This document shows, one piece after another, positions 1 through 13,900 of a DNA stretch of 64,000 nucleotides. Source of the DNA: Microplitis mediator. Lineage: Eukaryota; Arthropoda; Insecta; Hymenoptera; Braconidae. Within the stretch, counting starts at the first letter, position 1. Every line of letters starts with the position of its first letter. The stretch covers positions 6,344,385 through 6,408,384 of the forward strand of contig NC_079973.1 of the NCBI RefSeq assembly GCF_029852145.1. The letters are read 5' to 3'. The position numbers and the translations under genes were made by a program. Under the pieces are notes generated by a model. That model was given only the letters and a program-made list of their open reading frames with translations, ran no database searches and was not told the DNA's origin.

Positions 1-10
1 CAGACTTCTG

Positions 11-1093
11 CACGGAAGAAATTAGAGAGTACTGGTAACTATTCTGCGCAGTAATCGATGAACAGTAGAGGAAAAAATATATTTTAACATGACTGATTCG
101 TATTAGAACAGGAGTGAGTAATAGCTTAACACGTTCTATTACTTTTTAAGCAGTAACCAGTACTGTACTACGTAGAACATGAAACATATGACTGGTTACT
201 GTCAAAATAGCCGCCATTAACATCCAGAACAGTACTCAGTTCTGTTCTGACATGAACGGTTACTAAATTCGTATCTATCTTTACTATTCTCGACAGTAGA
301 AGTCTATGATTCAAATCTATCATGCATAGATTATTAACATTTCATTAAAATCACTATTATTTATTTTTAACTTTTTTCTATAACAAATTATTAGTTCAAT
401 TATCAGTTTGTAAAACGCATTAAAGCACACTAACAGAAAACTATTCAACTATAGAAAGGTTAGAATGGGCCTATGCTGCCAAGAATAGTAGAGACACATG
501 AATTTAGTAACCGTTCATGTCAGAACAGGACTGAGTACTGTTCTGGATATTAATGGCGACTATTTTGACAGTAACCAGTCATATGTTTCATGTACTGTGT
601 AGCACAGCACTGGTTACTGTTTAAAAAGTAATAGTACGTGTTAAGCTATGACTCACTCCTGTTCTAGTATGAATCAGTTATGTTAAAATGTATTTTTTGT
701 CATATCAACCGCAAAAGTTGGATTTTTGAGCAACATGCAGAGGGCGCAAACTCTACGATTTCTGGCAATCTATAGTTTAGTTAACTTACCTCGAACTTGT
801 ATCGAAATCCAACTTCCGCCGTTGATCTGACAAAAAATTTAGTTCGATACTTTATGCTCAAAGGTAGGGACCCTGAAATGAAGACACGCGTTTGAGGTTA
901 TGGATAAATTCTCATCAAGACTTTGTACTATATCCGGTTTCGATAAGAATGCGCCTATAGCCTCAAACTCGTGACGTCACTTCAAGCTGTCAGAATCCCT
1001 ACCATTGCGCATATGTATCGAAAATAACTATTTCTCTATATTGTTCACTGATTACTGTGCAGAACAGTAACCGGTACTATCTAGTTTTTTCCG
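11..1093. mobile_element. foldback element interrupted by a nested insertion
   Basis: A long inverted repeat. The left arm (about 13-275) contains AGAGAGTACTGGTAACTATT and GAACAGGAGTGAGTAATAGC. The right arm is in two pieces, about 501-698 and 1034-1091, each the reverse complement of the matching left part. The gap (about 699-1033) is a second inserted element. Ends look like ACGGAAGAAA and TTTTTTCCGT. No ORF inside. Confidence 0.75.
699..1033. mobile_element. nested insertion inside the 5' foldback element
   Basis: It splits the right arm of the surrounding foldback element. It contains an inner palindrome (ATATCAACCGCAAAAGTTGG / CCAACTTCCGCCGTTGAT) and, toward its right end, the reverse complement of sequence at about 2969-3030 (GGTAGGGGTTCTGACAG ... 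GTGACGTCACGAG), so the same family occurs at least twice in this window. Confidence 0.6.
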
Positions 1094-1385
1094 TATGGCA
1101 ATTTTTTTCTCACGCGATTCATTCTAAAATTCAAAACTCTTATTGACTAAAAAAAAAAAAAAATAAGACAGAAACTGGACTATTTACTAAAATAAAAAAT
1201 TTCTACTTCTATATGTATAAACTAATTCTTTATATTTATAATTTTATCTTTTCTTCTGCATGACATTCAAAAATAATAACTGATCTTGGTAATTTAATTT
1301 TTATTATTTAATTTAGTCATTTAGAATTATAATTATTTATTTTTCCTCTTTCTACTACATCGTTAAACTGTTACAATAATTATAT

Positions 1386-1668
1386 CGCGTTACTAATTCC
1401 AAAAAGACATATTTTTATCCGCCTTTTTGGCTTTAGGAAACTCTCTAAAGTCAAAAGGCCTTATAATTTTTTTTTTCATTGCCAATCGTTTTGTAGACTT
1501 ATTTTATAGCTAAAATTTTTTTTTTTCAATTTTCAGCTTTAAAATAAGTCTACGTTATGATTAGCAATTAAAAAAAAAAGTTATACGCTCTTTTGGTTTT
1601 AAACTTAGCGACTCAAGCAAAATAAAAGTATCAAAATATATGTCCGTCTAGATTTAGTGACGCGATAT
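1386..1668. mobile_element. MITE, TTACTAATTCCAAAAAG family
   Basis: The inverted ends begin GCGTTACTAATTCCAAAAAG and end AGATTTAGTGACGCG. The interior repeats TTTTGGCTTTAGGAAACTCT-type sequence and ends in the mirror of it. The same family is at 8633-8973, 52784-53140 and about 60965-61945. Confidence 0.7.
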
Positions 1669-1842
1669 GTATTTATATATAAATTTTTTTTTTTTTGTTT
1701 AAAAAATTTTCCAAACCTTTTTTTTAAACTAATACAATTTCTTCTTCCTCAATAACAATAAAAAAATAATAAATAATTATAATAGTATAATTAATTATAT
1801 TCTATAAAAATCAATGATAATAACAACTTATTTTTTTTATAG

Positions 1843-1949
1843 AATTATCGAAAGGTAAACTAACTGTTGGTAAAATCTATGCTGGCCTGTTGATCCTCGA
1901 GAACTGGAAGACAACGAGGTTTGGTCAAATAGAACCAGCAGGCGGCCAG
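1843..1949 (+). CDS. cac: cac exon: IQ region
   Basis: The exon starts after a T-rich acceptor ending in AG at 1841-1842 and ends at CAG|GTGAGT, an excellent donor. It enters with two bases of a split codon and leaves in phase 0. It reads LSKGKLTVGKIYAGLLILEN followed by WKTTRFGQIEPAGGQ. LTVGKIYA(A/G)L(M/L)I is the conserved IQ-type calmodulin-binding core of Cav channels, which mediates calcium-dependent facilitation and inactivation. Confidence 0.95.
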
Positions 1950-4900
1950 GTGAGTAATAAAAACAACCACTTAATTAACTAATTATCGTAACTATAAACA
2001 AATTAATTACCTAATGTATAAAAAAAAAAAAACGTGACAATAATTAACCGTAACTGTTAAAATGTGTGAGTGTATTTTTTTTTATTCGTGTAACTCCATT
2101 TTATTTCTTGCCTTTACTTCAATTTAAAAAAAAAACAATAAAGAAATAAAGTGGAATAATCTCATGTCATTAAATATAAATAGTAAATATATATGATGAC
2201 TAGTGAGATCGTGTGATTGTCGTTAGCTTATTCGTGGTAGAAATTGATCGTTAATATTCTTATTGATAAAAAGAATAATTTAAAATTGCAACCCAAGTCT
2301 CTCCAGTAGCTTGTTAGTACCCATTATAAAAAGTATTCACTTCACTTTGAATATTTATTATCAACAAGATTAATTATATTTTATTTTTGTTGAATTATTC
2401 ATCGTGAATTGAAGCCTCTGTTTTATATCCTTATCCTCAATATTATATATTTATGTGCTAAGTAGTGCCTTAAATAATTCGATTATAGGTCAGTATTCGA
2501 TTTAACAAATGATTTAAATTTAACTATTTTAATTAGCGTTAGTTTATTCATTTTTTTTTATTAATTATAAGAGTTAGTTTTAGAAAAGGGAAAAATATAA
2601 TTTTAATTATTTAATTATTAATATTTAAATTACTTAAATATTTTTTTTGTGGAAAAATTTTTACTCACGATGATTTATAAACACAATAAGTATTTTCTTT
2701 ATTAAAAAGAATTTTGATCACGAGTGAAAATTTTATCACACGAATTATTTATTTAAAATATTTATGCAAATGATATGAGAAATTAAACAGCTACAATTAA
2801 TAAATAATTATAATACAGCACAACCTGATTATAAGTTACTGTCAGGGGCCATAGGAGAAAAATTTTTTGAAAATGGATGTTTCCTACTGTTTTTTACTGG
2901 GCGATCAGTCGGTTTTCTTCATATGTGTACGTTGTATTTGTGTTTGTGCCCGCAATCTTTTTATTAGATATTTTCGATACTCATGTGCAAAGGTAGGGGT
3001 TCTGACAGGCTAGGAGTGACGTCACGAGTCTGATATTGTAGCGCTGTGCTCGCTCGTATAACAACGTCCTCGGTCTGTTGAGAATGTATAACAATTTCAA
3101 ACGACCCGATGAAAAAAGATTTTATACAATTGTATAAAATTATATACAAAAAATGGCCCGATCCAATTGTATACAACTGTATAAAAAGTGTATACAATTC
3201 TATACAAAATGTATACAATTCTATACAAAATGTATACAATTCTATACAAAATGTATACAAATCTATATAATTATATACAATTCTATATAATTGCAATATA
3301 TAGAATTGTATATAATTATATAAAATTGTATACAATTTGTATAGAATTGTATAGAATTTTTATACAAATTGTATACAATTGGATCGGGCCATTTTTTCCA
3401 TCCAATTTATATATAGTCTATATATAATTGTATAAAATCTTTTTTCATCGGAGAGTTAGGATACTCCTACTTTTTCGGGATTCCTACTTTTAAACATAAC
3501 GTACCGAAAAAAAATTTTTTGTAATATCAACGGCGGAAGTTAGATTTGAAAGAAAAAATATCTTAAACTTTTAATTATTAAAAATTGAATTTAACAAAAT
3601 AATAATCGGGGTGTTCATATGAATCGACTGCTAATATTTATCCGATTTTCGTGCCACCTAGCGAGCGATTGTAAAAGTAAAAGAAATTCTCATTAACTGT
3701 AGCATTTGTAAATGAACGTGTGGGAATGTAGAGACACATATAGAGTGAGAAGCTACTTATCCACACGTGTGCAAGGAAAAGTGACTAAACTATACAGTCG
3801 ACTCTGTCTAAAGGTTCTCTGCCGAAAGGTTCTCGCTGTCTATAGGTTCCAGGATACATTGCTTAAAGGTTCCCCAATATATTCCCCCACCCACTTTCTC
3901 GAGTGACGAATCACAATTCAGTTTTCGAGCGCTAACTTTAAATGCACGTTTTTTTGAGGTTATGTTTACTGCGCAATGTGTTCGTTTTAGCGTGCGCCTC
4001 GGCGCTCGAGGGGAATTTATTTTAGGGGAAGTGCTGATGGTGGGGAGGGAAACTTTTAGGCAATGGTCCTGTCCCGACGTGGAACCTTTAGACAGACTCG
4101 ACTGTAGTTGGTCGGGAATCACATACTTTACCCAGACAAGGTATAGCTCGAAAATCTAACTTTAGCGGTTAGTATTACAAAAAAGTTATTTTATTTATTT
4201 ATTTCTTAACTTCGTTAGTGGAACTGGAGTGGAGGTACAATTTCGAGACAAGCAAAAAAGATAGAGGAGAAGTAACTCATAGCCGAGTAATTTATGATCA
4301 GGTTGTACTGTATTAAAAATTTTATGAATGATGATTAAGTAGATTAGGTAATTTTAAGTCAGACAAATTTTATTTATCTAGAATTTTAGTGTTTTATAAT
4401 TAATTAATTAATTATTTAGATAATAAATTAATTATATTATTAAAAATAATAGAGATTGTTCAATATTTTGTGACTTATGGGAATTTTAATTGGATTCTGT
4501 TAAGTTAAAATAATTATAAATATAAGTCGAGGATTAGCCAGACATTTTATAGGCTCTAGTATTTAAGTAGAATAATGATAATGATGATAATTAAAATAAT
4601 TAGATAAATAAAACATACTAATCTATTGAAAATAACAGAGAAAGCCATCACACATCTTTAAATCATCTCCCCACTGTATAGTTTTTTCTTTATTCTTTCA
4701 GACTGATAACGATAACGATAGTGCCGGGCAAACCACTCCAGCCCAGGCGGTAGTAAATCTTATTTCTCTTTTCACAAACTTATATTTTTTCTTTATTTTT
4801 TATTTTTTTATTATTTTAATCTTTTATTTTTAGAAATCCCTAGTTTAGTTTCTCACTATTCAAACAAACGTAGAATTTTTCTTATAGTTTTTTTTTATGG

Positions 4901-7900
4901 AAACAGAGTCAGATTACCTTTAACTTGTAAGAAAGTGGCTCTATCTCGCATCCACTTTCACCATGTACACTTTGAATTTGTAGAAAATTGACACACTCAC
5001 GTCGATTTTCAATTTGGGCACCTTGAATTTGTGGAAAAATGGAACCCTCACTTCCACTTCCAACTTGTGCACTTTTAACTGGTGGAAAAGAGGCAAATGT
5101 GCACAAGTTAAAAGCGGAAGTGAGGGTTCCACTTTTCCACAAGTTTGAAATGAACGTCAGTGTGCCACTTTTCCACAAATTCGAAGTTCACATGTTGAAA
5201 GTGAACGCGAGATAGATCCACTTTCTTACAAATTGAAAGTGATCTAACCTGGCTCCCATATTTTTACTGCACACCTCAATAATTTTTTTCAAACACATTA
5301 AATCATGTCTACAATTTATGTAGAAGTATACAAAATATTTTACTAAAAAAGTAGTCAAGTCAATATATTATTTTACGTATAAGAGAGCTAAAAACTTGAA
5401 CTGAAATTTTTTATATTCGATACTGCTATTCTAATATGTCGTATTTGGGAAATTTTTCAGGAGACGATAAAAACGTTTCACGGTCGCAAAAGAAAAATTA
5501 TTTGTATCATGTTTACATTGGTATAACCTACAAATTTATTTTCATGTTTTTCATAAAATACAGGCATTTAAATGCAATAAATAAATAATTTTGAATTATA
5601 TGCTAATAAGAAAAGTAAAAAATTATGCATAGTTACCTTCCTACTCACATCGTTAATTGCTTCGTTAAAATTAACTTAAAATCAAAAATATGAAGCGTGA
5701 CTGAACCTATACGAATGTGGGATACGACATAAAGTGGTCCCAGTAAGAGAATGCACCTCGGAAATTGCCCCCACCACCGAACATTTATGAATTGCGCATG
5801 CGCACAGAAAAGTGGGAGAACAGTTAACACATAAAACACCCAGAGTGGGAGTAAAAACCGACGACACCCGAGGTGCATTCTCTTGTTGGGATGACAATAT
5901 AAGAATATTTATTTAAAAATAATAAATAAACAATTTGATCTCTACAATTTTTACATAAGCTGCGCATTATTAGAATTATTCCATTTTTCAAAAAAAGTGA
6001 AAATGTCAAATTTCGTGGGATACGACGTATTAGAATGGCAGTATCGATATATACTGTCCGTCAACGAAATGTCAAAAGTTTCGTTTCAATCTGAGCTGAA
6101 ACTCTGGTTTTCTGGAAATCGGATTCATTCGAAGTTTTTAATAAGGACACACTCAACATAAAATCACAGTAAATATTGTAAATTTTGGCGAAATTATCTG
6201 TAAATCGTAGTAAAGAACTTTTCAAATACGATATTTTAGATCTCCTACCGTTTTTCCGTCAGGTTAAAGTACGTAAATGTCTATAATCAGCCGTACGGTT
6301 AACGTTTTATGGTAAATCTCCCGGGTCTTACGGTATATTATCAATTAAATTTCGTTGAACACTACTGTAAAATTTCCGGAAACTGTATCCGCGAGGAAAT
6401 TTTTGTTTACTAACCACAAATTGCACACCAAATTTTTTTGAACCGACTGAGGTGTGCATTTTTTAAGTCTTATCGTCAATTTCTCAACTTGAATTGACTC
6501 TTTAGAGGATGTGAGGTGTGCACTCTTAAATATTGTTTAATATTTTTTTATTATTTCCAATTAATTCACACAACCACACAATACTTCTCCTTAGAAAATA
6601 TTACAGCACTTTACTCTATTAGATCACTCACATTAGACTTAAAAAAAATACGTCAGTACGTATTTTTTATTAGAAAATTAGATAAATTAATAAATGAAGT
6701 ATTTATTAATTACTAGTAACCTTTATTAATATATATTTAGATATATATATATATAAAAAATAATTGAGTAGGAATATCTGAGCTTATTAATCTTAATTTT
6801 TTATATTAATTTATTTTTCCAATAGTGTCTTCCTTGTAATAAAATTCCATTTTTAATTTACAATTTTATGAAATTTACAAAAATTAAATTAATAATTATA
6901 TTAATATCATAAATATGAAATCCTTCAACAAAGGAAATTATGTTGCGTAAATTAAAAAAATATAAAGAATACTATTAATTAAAAATAAAATTGTAAAGTT
7001 AAAATTTAAACATCTGGTATCGATGGAACGTGAGTACAAAGTGCGTAAAGTAAACACTTTTCGCAACAAGTACGTTCGTTCTTCCTTTGCGACCAACGTA
7101 AATATAGTGGTGTAAGTAAAAGTAAGAGTAAAAAAAAAATAACAACTAACAAAAAGCAGCATCAACCTTTATGACAAGACATTAGTCAAAGTCTCAGTAG
7201 CTTTATATTAACCGAGTAATTTATTTAAAAATAGTTTACCAATAGTCTGCCTTTTGCCTCATTAACAAAACCCTTACTTAATCTAATTATCTCTACTAGC
7301 TTTCACTCTATTATTAATTATTAATTACTTATATTTTTATTTTTTTATTTTAAATCCTTTTCAAAAAATTTAGATAGTGAACCGTCTAGAAGGTTTTAGA
7401 TTTAATTTAGATTATTTTTATTGTAAATATTTATTAAAATTTTTTTTTTTTAGTATATCGAAAAATATTTTGATATTTTATTGAAAAATCAAAAATATTT
7501 TTCGTGTTGTAAATTTTATTAGATTTTAAACCCTTGTAGTATTACTGTAAATAAAAAATCAACTTGACTGAAGCATTTTTATCATTATAATAATAAATCT
7601 TCATTCTTATTATAGTGACACATCTGTAAAAATTCAGATTGCATACTTTAGATATAGATTTTAGATAACGCTTATTAATAATCTACCCAACAGCCTAAAA
7701 TTTAAACAAACTACAGAAAACCCAACACGAAGTTTTTAATCACAACACAATCACGTCAGTAATTAGGACCAATTTTCAAAACTCACACGAATGTACACGA
7801 AAAGATTTGAATAAATATATATATATATACATCGATTTATTATTAAATCAAATTATATATATATTGATAAATCACAGTACTCTGATATTTAATCACAAAT

Positions 7901-10900
7901 CACATATTTTATCTATCGGCATGTTTGTAATTATAACAATAGATTAATAATTAGTTATAATTGTCTTATATGTTGGGAAGGTATTAATTTGAAAAACAAT
8001 TTTTTTTATTAATTGTATCAATTGTTTGTAAAGGTTAAAAAAATATGTCCTTTTGATAAGGATTGAAAAATAATTCATTTATGTAGACAACTCATAATTA
8101 TGAAGTTAATGTCAATAAGAAACTCAATACATTTTTAGATGATCCAGAAGTTAACAGACGATTAACAATTTTTAGATTTTTTTTTTTCAAAAAATCAAAT
8201 ACAAAAAAAAACTAAAAATATGCATATGTAAAAAATTTAATAAATTATAGGTGCAATTTTGTAAAATATTTTTTTTTTTATTATTTATCGTTTCAAAAAT
8301 AATCCACAAATTAGTGAACGTCGGCTAACTTTAATGACAATAAAGTTAGCAGACATTTAAGAACATTTTGATTTTTTTGAACAAAAAAATAAATATTAAA
8401 AAAAAACATTTTGAAAAATTGCATGTATAGTTTATTAAATTTTCTACATGTGCATTTTTTTATAAACGTATATTTTCAATTATTTATCTATTCAAAAAAA
8501 TTTATTTAAATTTCAAATGTCTGCTAACTTTACTGTCATTAACTTTAGTATCATCATTTTTAGGGCCAGTTTTTCAAACTGAGTTTTAATTATTGTTGCT
8601 GGTGTATCTATATATCATTAATGGTTAATAATGGTTAGTAATTCCAAAAGGACACATTTTTATACGCCCTTTGGGTTTTGGAAAACTCTCTAAAACCAAA
8701 AGGACATATAATTTTTTTTCTAATGCTAATTATATTGTAGACTTATTCTAAAGCTGAAAATTAGAAGAAAAATTTGAAAGCCAAAAGGGTGAATAAGTTA
8801 CAATTTATGGCCCTTTGACTTTCAAAAATTTTTTTGAATTTTTAGCTATAAAGTAAGTCTACAAAACAATTAGCAATGAAAATAAAATTATACGCCCTTT
8901 TGGCTTTAGAAAGTTTTCCAAAGTCAAAAGTGCGTATAAAAATATATCCTTCTGGAGTTAGTAACGCAATATAGGGTAGAGGTACAATTTTTGGCCACTT
9001 TAGGGCCAGTTTTGGACACTTTAAAAATTAAAATAAAATAATTTGTAAAAGACGCAATCACGAAATTAATTTTTAAAAAATGTTTACAGATACTTTTACT
9101 CCACTATTAAAAAGGTAATTTTATTTTGTACTTTTTCATAAATTTAAATTAAGTATCAATTGTCCAAAAGTGGAACAGTGGCATCTACCTTACTAGTAAT
9201 ATTAATTTAAAGCCAGATAAAAATGAACCCGGTTTACAAAACTGGTCCTTAATATTTTTCTTCAATAGATACAATTTTTTAAAAAATTTATATAAATAAA
9301 AAACAATGAATACCTTCCCTTAGATGTGTATGTAACTAAATAGGGCTAGTTTTATTTAAAAAATAAAGAATGAACGCCGGCTGTTTGTGACCGTTAGTAT
9401 CGGCTTGTTTATATTAATTATAATCGTATGTTACTGTACGTGCTAAGCTAAATTTAAATTTTTAATCAAAGGGTAATACATAAGTAAATAACAAACTTAT
9501 TGTCAATTATCAATACACAACTATTTTTTTTTAATTTTATCAGTAAATTTTTTTTTTTCCTATTAATAATTGACAAATTGTTATAACGCATGTTAAATAA
9601 TTGCATCCGTGCAACTGTTTATATTATTACATGTATACTCATTAATATATAAATATTTATATACATACATATATATAAATATATATATACATATTTATAA
9701 CATTAAATACGTATCACAATAACGTCCACGAGTCAATGTCACTTAAAATAATTACAAACTTATTACTTATTTCTATCAAATTTAAAATAATTCAACAAAA
9801 CATATACAGGCTTTATAATTACATTTATTAATAAGTTATGAGATAATTTATTATGAAGTCTGTTTTAATTATTTTATCAAGCACTTTATACTTCATAATA
9901 TTATTTATTTGAATATATACTTTTTTTATCGGATTTACAAGTTTAATATTTATTTTTATTACCCTATCAAAAAAAAATTCATGTGGGATTGCATGGTAAC
10001 CCATAGGAATCTATACAGAAAAATTGGGATTTATGTAAGAATCCATAGGAATTATTATAGGAGTGTATGGATTTATATAATAATCCATGTAAGAAACCAA
10101 GTGTTAACTCTCATATAGGAAACTGTGGGTATCTCTGCCCTGTTATGACAAAACGACGTATCTCGAGATACGCTGTTTTGTCGTAACAAAGCGAAATAGG
10201 TTTATTTAGTGTCACTTAATAATAGGGTATCATCAAAATTTTACTAATTTAATTAATCACGCCAATAATATTGATCAAATGTGCGTATAAAAAAAATGAA
10301 AAAAAAACGTATCTTTTTTGCATTGGAAATTTAATTCTTCGAGTTAGAGCGTTTTGTCATAACAATTTCATCTATTTATCAAAATAAGCATTAGTTTCTT
10401 ACGATACAAAAAACGTATCTCGAGTTACAGCGTTTTGTCATGACAGAAATTAATTTTTCTGTTAAATTGTACTCAAATTCTGTTAAAACTTTAAATGCTA
10501 TTTTCTCGAAACTATAATTTTTGAGATACGTCGTTTTGTCATGACAGGGCAGATCTGGATTCCCATGTAGGAACTTCATATGGGAAACTGGGCTTCTATA
10601 CAAGTAATTTCTATAAATTCCGGGGTATCTGGATCCCCATATGGGAAATTAATGTAGGAAACTGAGCACCTGGATTCGCATGTAGTAAACCCATATAGGA
10701 AGCTGTGGGTATCTAGGCTCCCACATAGGAACTAGGATATATAGATTTCTTTATGGGAAATTCATATAGGAATGAGTTTCCATATAAATAATTTCTATAG
10801 ACTCTGGGGTATCTGGATTTTTATGTCTATCGCCTATTGATACGCGTATATAAATACCCCATGAAAAATCCATATGGAAATTCAGCCTAGATTCCCATGT

Positions 10901-13900
10901 GGGTTCCCACATGGCATTTTCGAATCGATTTCCATATGGTTTACCATAAGAGTCCGGCATAAATTCATATATTCGTATCAATAGACCATAGACATAAAAA
11001 TCCCATATGAATTTCCCACAAAGAAACTCATATATTCAAGTTCCTATACATATGGGAATCTAGGTACCCAGTTTCCTATATGGATCTTTCATATGGAAAT
11101 TCAGACACCCATGGCTTCCTATACATAGATTCTTATATAAATCCATACACTTCTATATTAATTCCTATAAATTTTTACGTAAATCCATACTTTCCTATAT
11201 AGATTCCTATGGTTTCCTATGCAATACCAAATGGATTTTTTTGATAGGGTAAGAAGAACAGATTAATATTCCTATAGGAAACCATATGGGAGTCCATCCA
11301 AAAACGCCATGTGGGTCCATAGGAATCTAGGCTGGATTCCCAAATGGATTTTTTGTAGGGTATTTAAATTTCCATAATTAATTCATTTAATAAATTTGTA
11401 AATCCAATGATAAATTATTTTTAAAAATTTTTTATAAATTATAATACTTTGCACTAATTATAATTATCACGACACAAGCATGAGTTTTTTTCTTATAAAA
11501 AAAAGTCACGAATTTATAACTTCTATTTTTATCACAATTTTTACTATTTTTCATTAAATTTTTAAATAATTAATAAACAATTTTTTTTTCTTAAATTAAA
11601 AAAAGTCATAGTGCATTAAAAGTTAAGGAAGGTCTGCGTCGGAAAAGGTAAAAAGCCTGTATGTGCCTCATATATTCATTGTGGACTTGGCAGTGATGCG
11701 TTGACTAAAAAAAAAAAAATAATAATTGATAAAAAAAAATAAATAAATAAATAAAAGTATACCGAGTCTGACACGGATTTCACAAATTACTAAACAGCAT
11801 TCAACTTTCTTCAACTGCCTGATGGACATGGCCGGGGTGAATCATACTGGTGGTAATAACCACCATGGAAGCCGATTAAACAGTCTAGAGCCGCCAATAC
11901 AAAATGGCAAGTCACAGGATCACAAGGAATCATTACACGACGATGATGTTGATGATGTTGATGATGGTGATGAGGAAGGAGTTTATGGGGCTCTTCTAGG
12001 TCCAGCCCAGAAACGACGACAACGTAGCATCAGGTCTGTTCAATTTCATTTACTGTAACCCTCAACGGTCAAAAAATTTTTAACTCCAAGTCTACACGGA
12101 GAAAAGCGGGCTTACAAATTTTTATTACGGGAAACTGGAAGTTGAGTCGCTAAAAAATTATTATGCTACACTAAAAAAAATATTGAACACTTATAATTTA
12201 TTGATAAATTGTTATAAATATCATTTGTCTAAATTATGAATTATAGTAGAAAATAAAAAATTTCTAGCGGCTCACAATAATAATTATAGTGCAGCGTAAT
12301 AATTTCTTGACGACTCAACTTCCTGTTTCAAAATTGGACGACAGCATAAAAAAAATTCGTACATTTTTAGTCTCCATTTTTCTGCGAGTATGTAAATAAT
12401 TCTTCAATTTTTAAAATTCGAATATCTGAATAACTATCCATTTTTTTGAAAAAGTACAAGATACTTTTTTTGTAGAAAATTTCAATTGCTACAAAAAAGG
12501 TTTCTTGCAATTTTTGCAATAACTCAATAATTACAGAGATATTTACAAAAAACTAGGTAGACTTTTTTTTTAAATTCCAACAGAAAATTTTTTTCTCGAT
12601 TCACTAAAATAAATATTTTTTTTTTAAATTAAAATTTTTTTAATTGACTTTATGTCAAAGTAAATTTATTTCCTAAGAATTTGCCCCAAAATTTAGTTCA
12701 AAATTTTACAAATTATTAAAATTGTCTATTTTTATATAAAAAGTCTTTTTTTTTTATTTAGTCCCAACTCGAAAATTAAATTTGTTGAAAATTTTGATAG
12801 CTGGCTGAAGACAATGGAGTCCTATATACAACTATGACTTATAATTCGTACCGGAAGTGTGACCGTTGAGGGTTAAACAAAAAAAAAATTGTTTATTTAA
12901 ATGAATAATAAAAACTGAGGGATAATTACGATATAAGTATTATAATTATGTTACAGAAATAAAAAGGTGAACTGGAAGATGTCTCATCAGTACGATAAAC
13001 TAGGGAGCAGCGGAGAGAGTAGCCAGGGAGTGGGTGGGTCTGGGGTTGTAGTTAACGGCGAGGAACGCGGCCCCGAGCTAGAGCCATTGCTGGCAGAGTC
13101 CTCCCAGGGCCATCATCACCACCACCACCACCACCACCACTTTCACCACCGCAACCACTATGACCGCCATCACCACCATCATGATCATCATGATAACTAC
13201 CGATATAACTACGATACCGACAATGATTATAAATACTATCATCACAATTATTATCATCATCATGACAACTACCATCACCACCGACAACCCTCGTACTATC
13301 AACACCAGAACACCTACGCACCTCGCTCCTCAATCCGTTACCTCAAGGTGTCGGCTCGGTCCATTTAAATTCAACAAAAATTTTATTTTGTTTTGTTCAT
13401 TTTTTCTTTTAAGGCCACTTACTTCTTTTTTTTTTTAATATAAAATTAGTCAGTTTAGTTTCTTATTTTTTTATTAAATTTTTTTTTTATTTTATTAATT
13501 AAGAGAACAGTTACTTTTTAAACGGTTTTTTTTTGAGCTAAAAATCTTTACGATATTGGAAGTAATTTTTTTATTTCGGATATTTTTTAATTCAAAAATA
13601 ATTTCACGGAAAAAAAAATTTGAATTTAAAAATTTTAGACCGCTAAGATTTTTATTATCGATTTTAAAAAATTGTTTAACAAAAATCAGAAAAATTTTCA
13701 TCTTTACTTGAAACTAATTTAAAAATTTTCAAATAATTTTTCGAAATTTTTTACTTAGAAAATCTCATTGTATTTATTTTTATATTCTTTCTTTATTTAA
13801 AGAATCAAAATCAAATTTTAATTCTGATTTTTTTTAATTTTCAAATACTAGACAAAATTTTAATTTATAAATTAATGAATTTTAAAAAACCAAATTTGTA

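Noticed and set aside
2964..3427. ORFs on both strands rich in Tyr, Ile and Leu
   Set aside because: They translate the TGTATACAATTCTATA units of a MITE and have no independent coding signal.
13052..13438. Other-frame and minus-strand ORFs over the His-rich cac exon
   Set aside because: They are shadows of CAY/GAY repeats. The chosen frame is fixed by splice phases on both sides.
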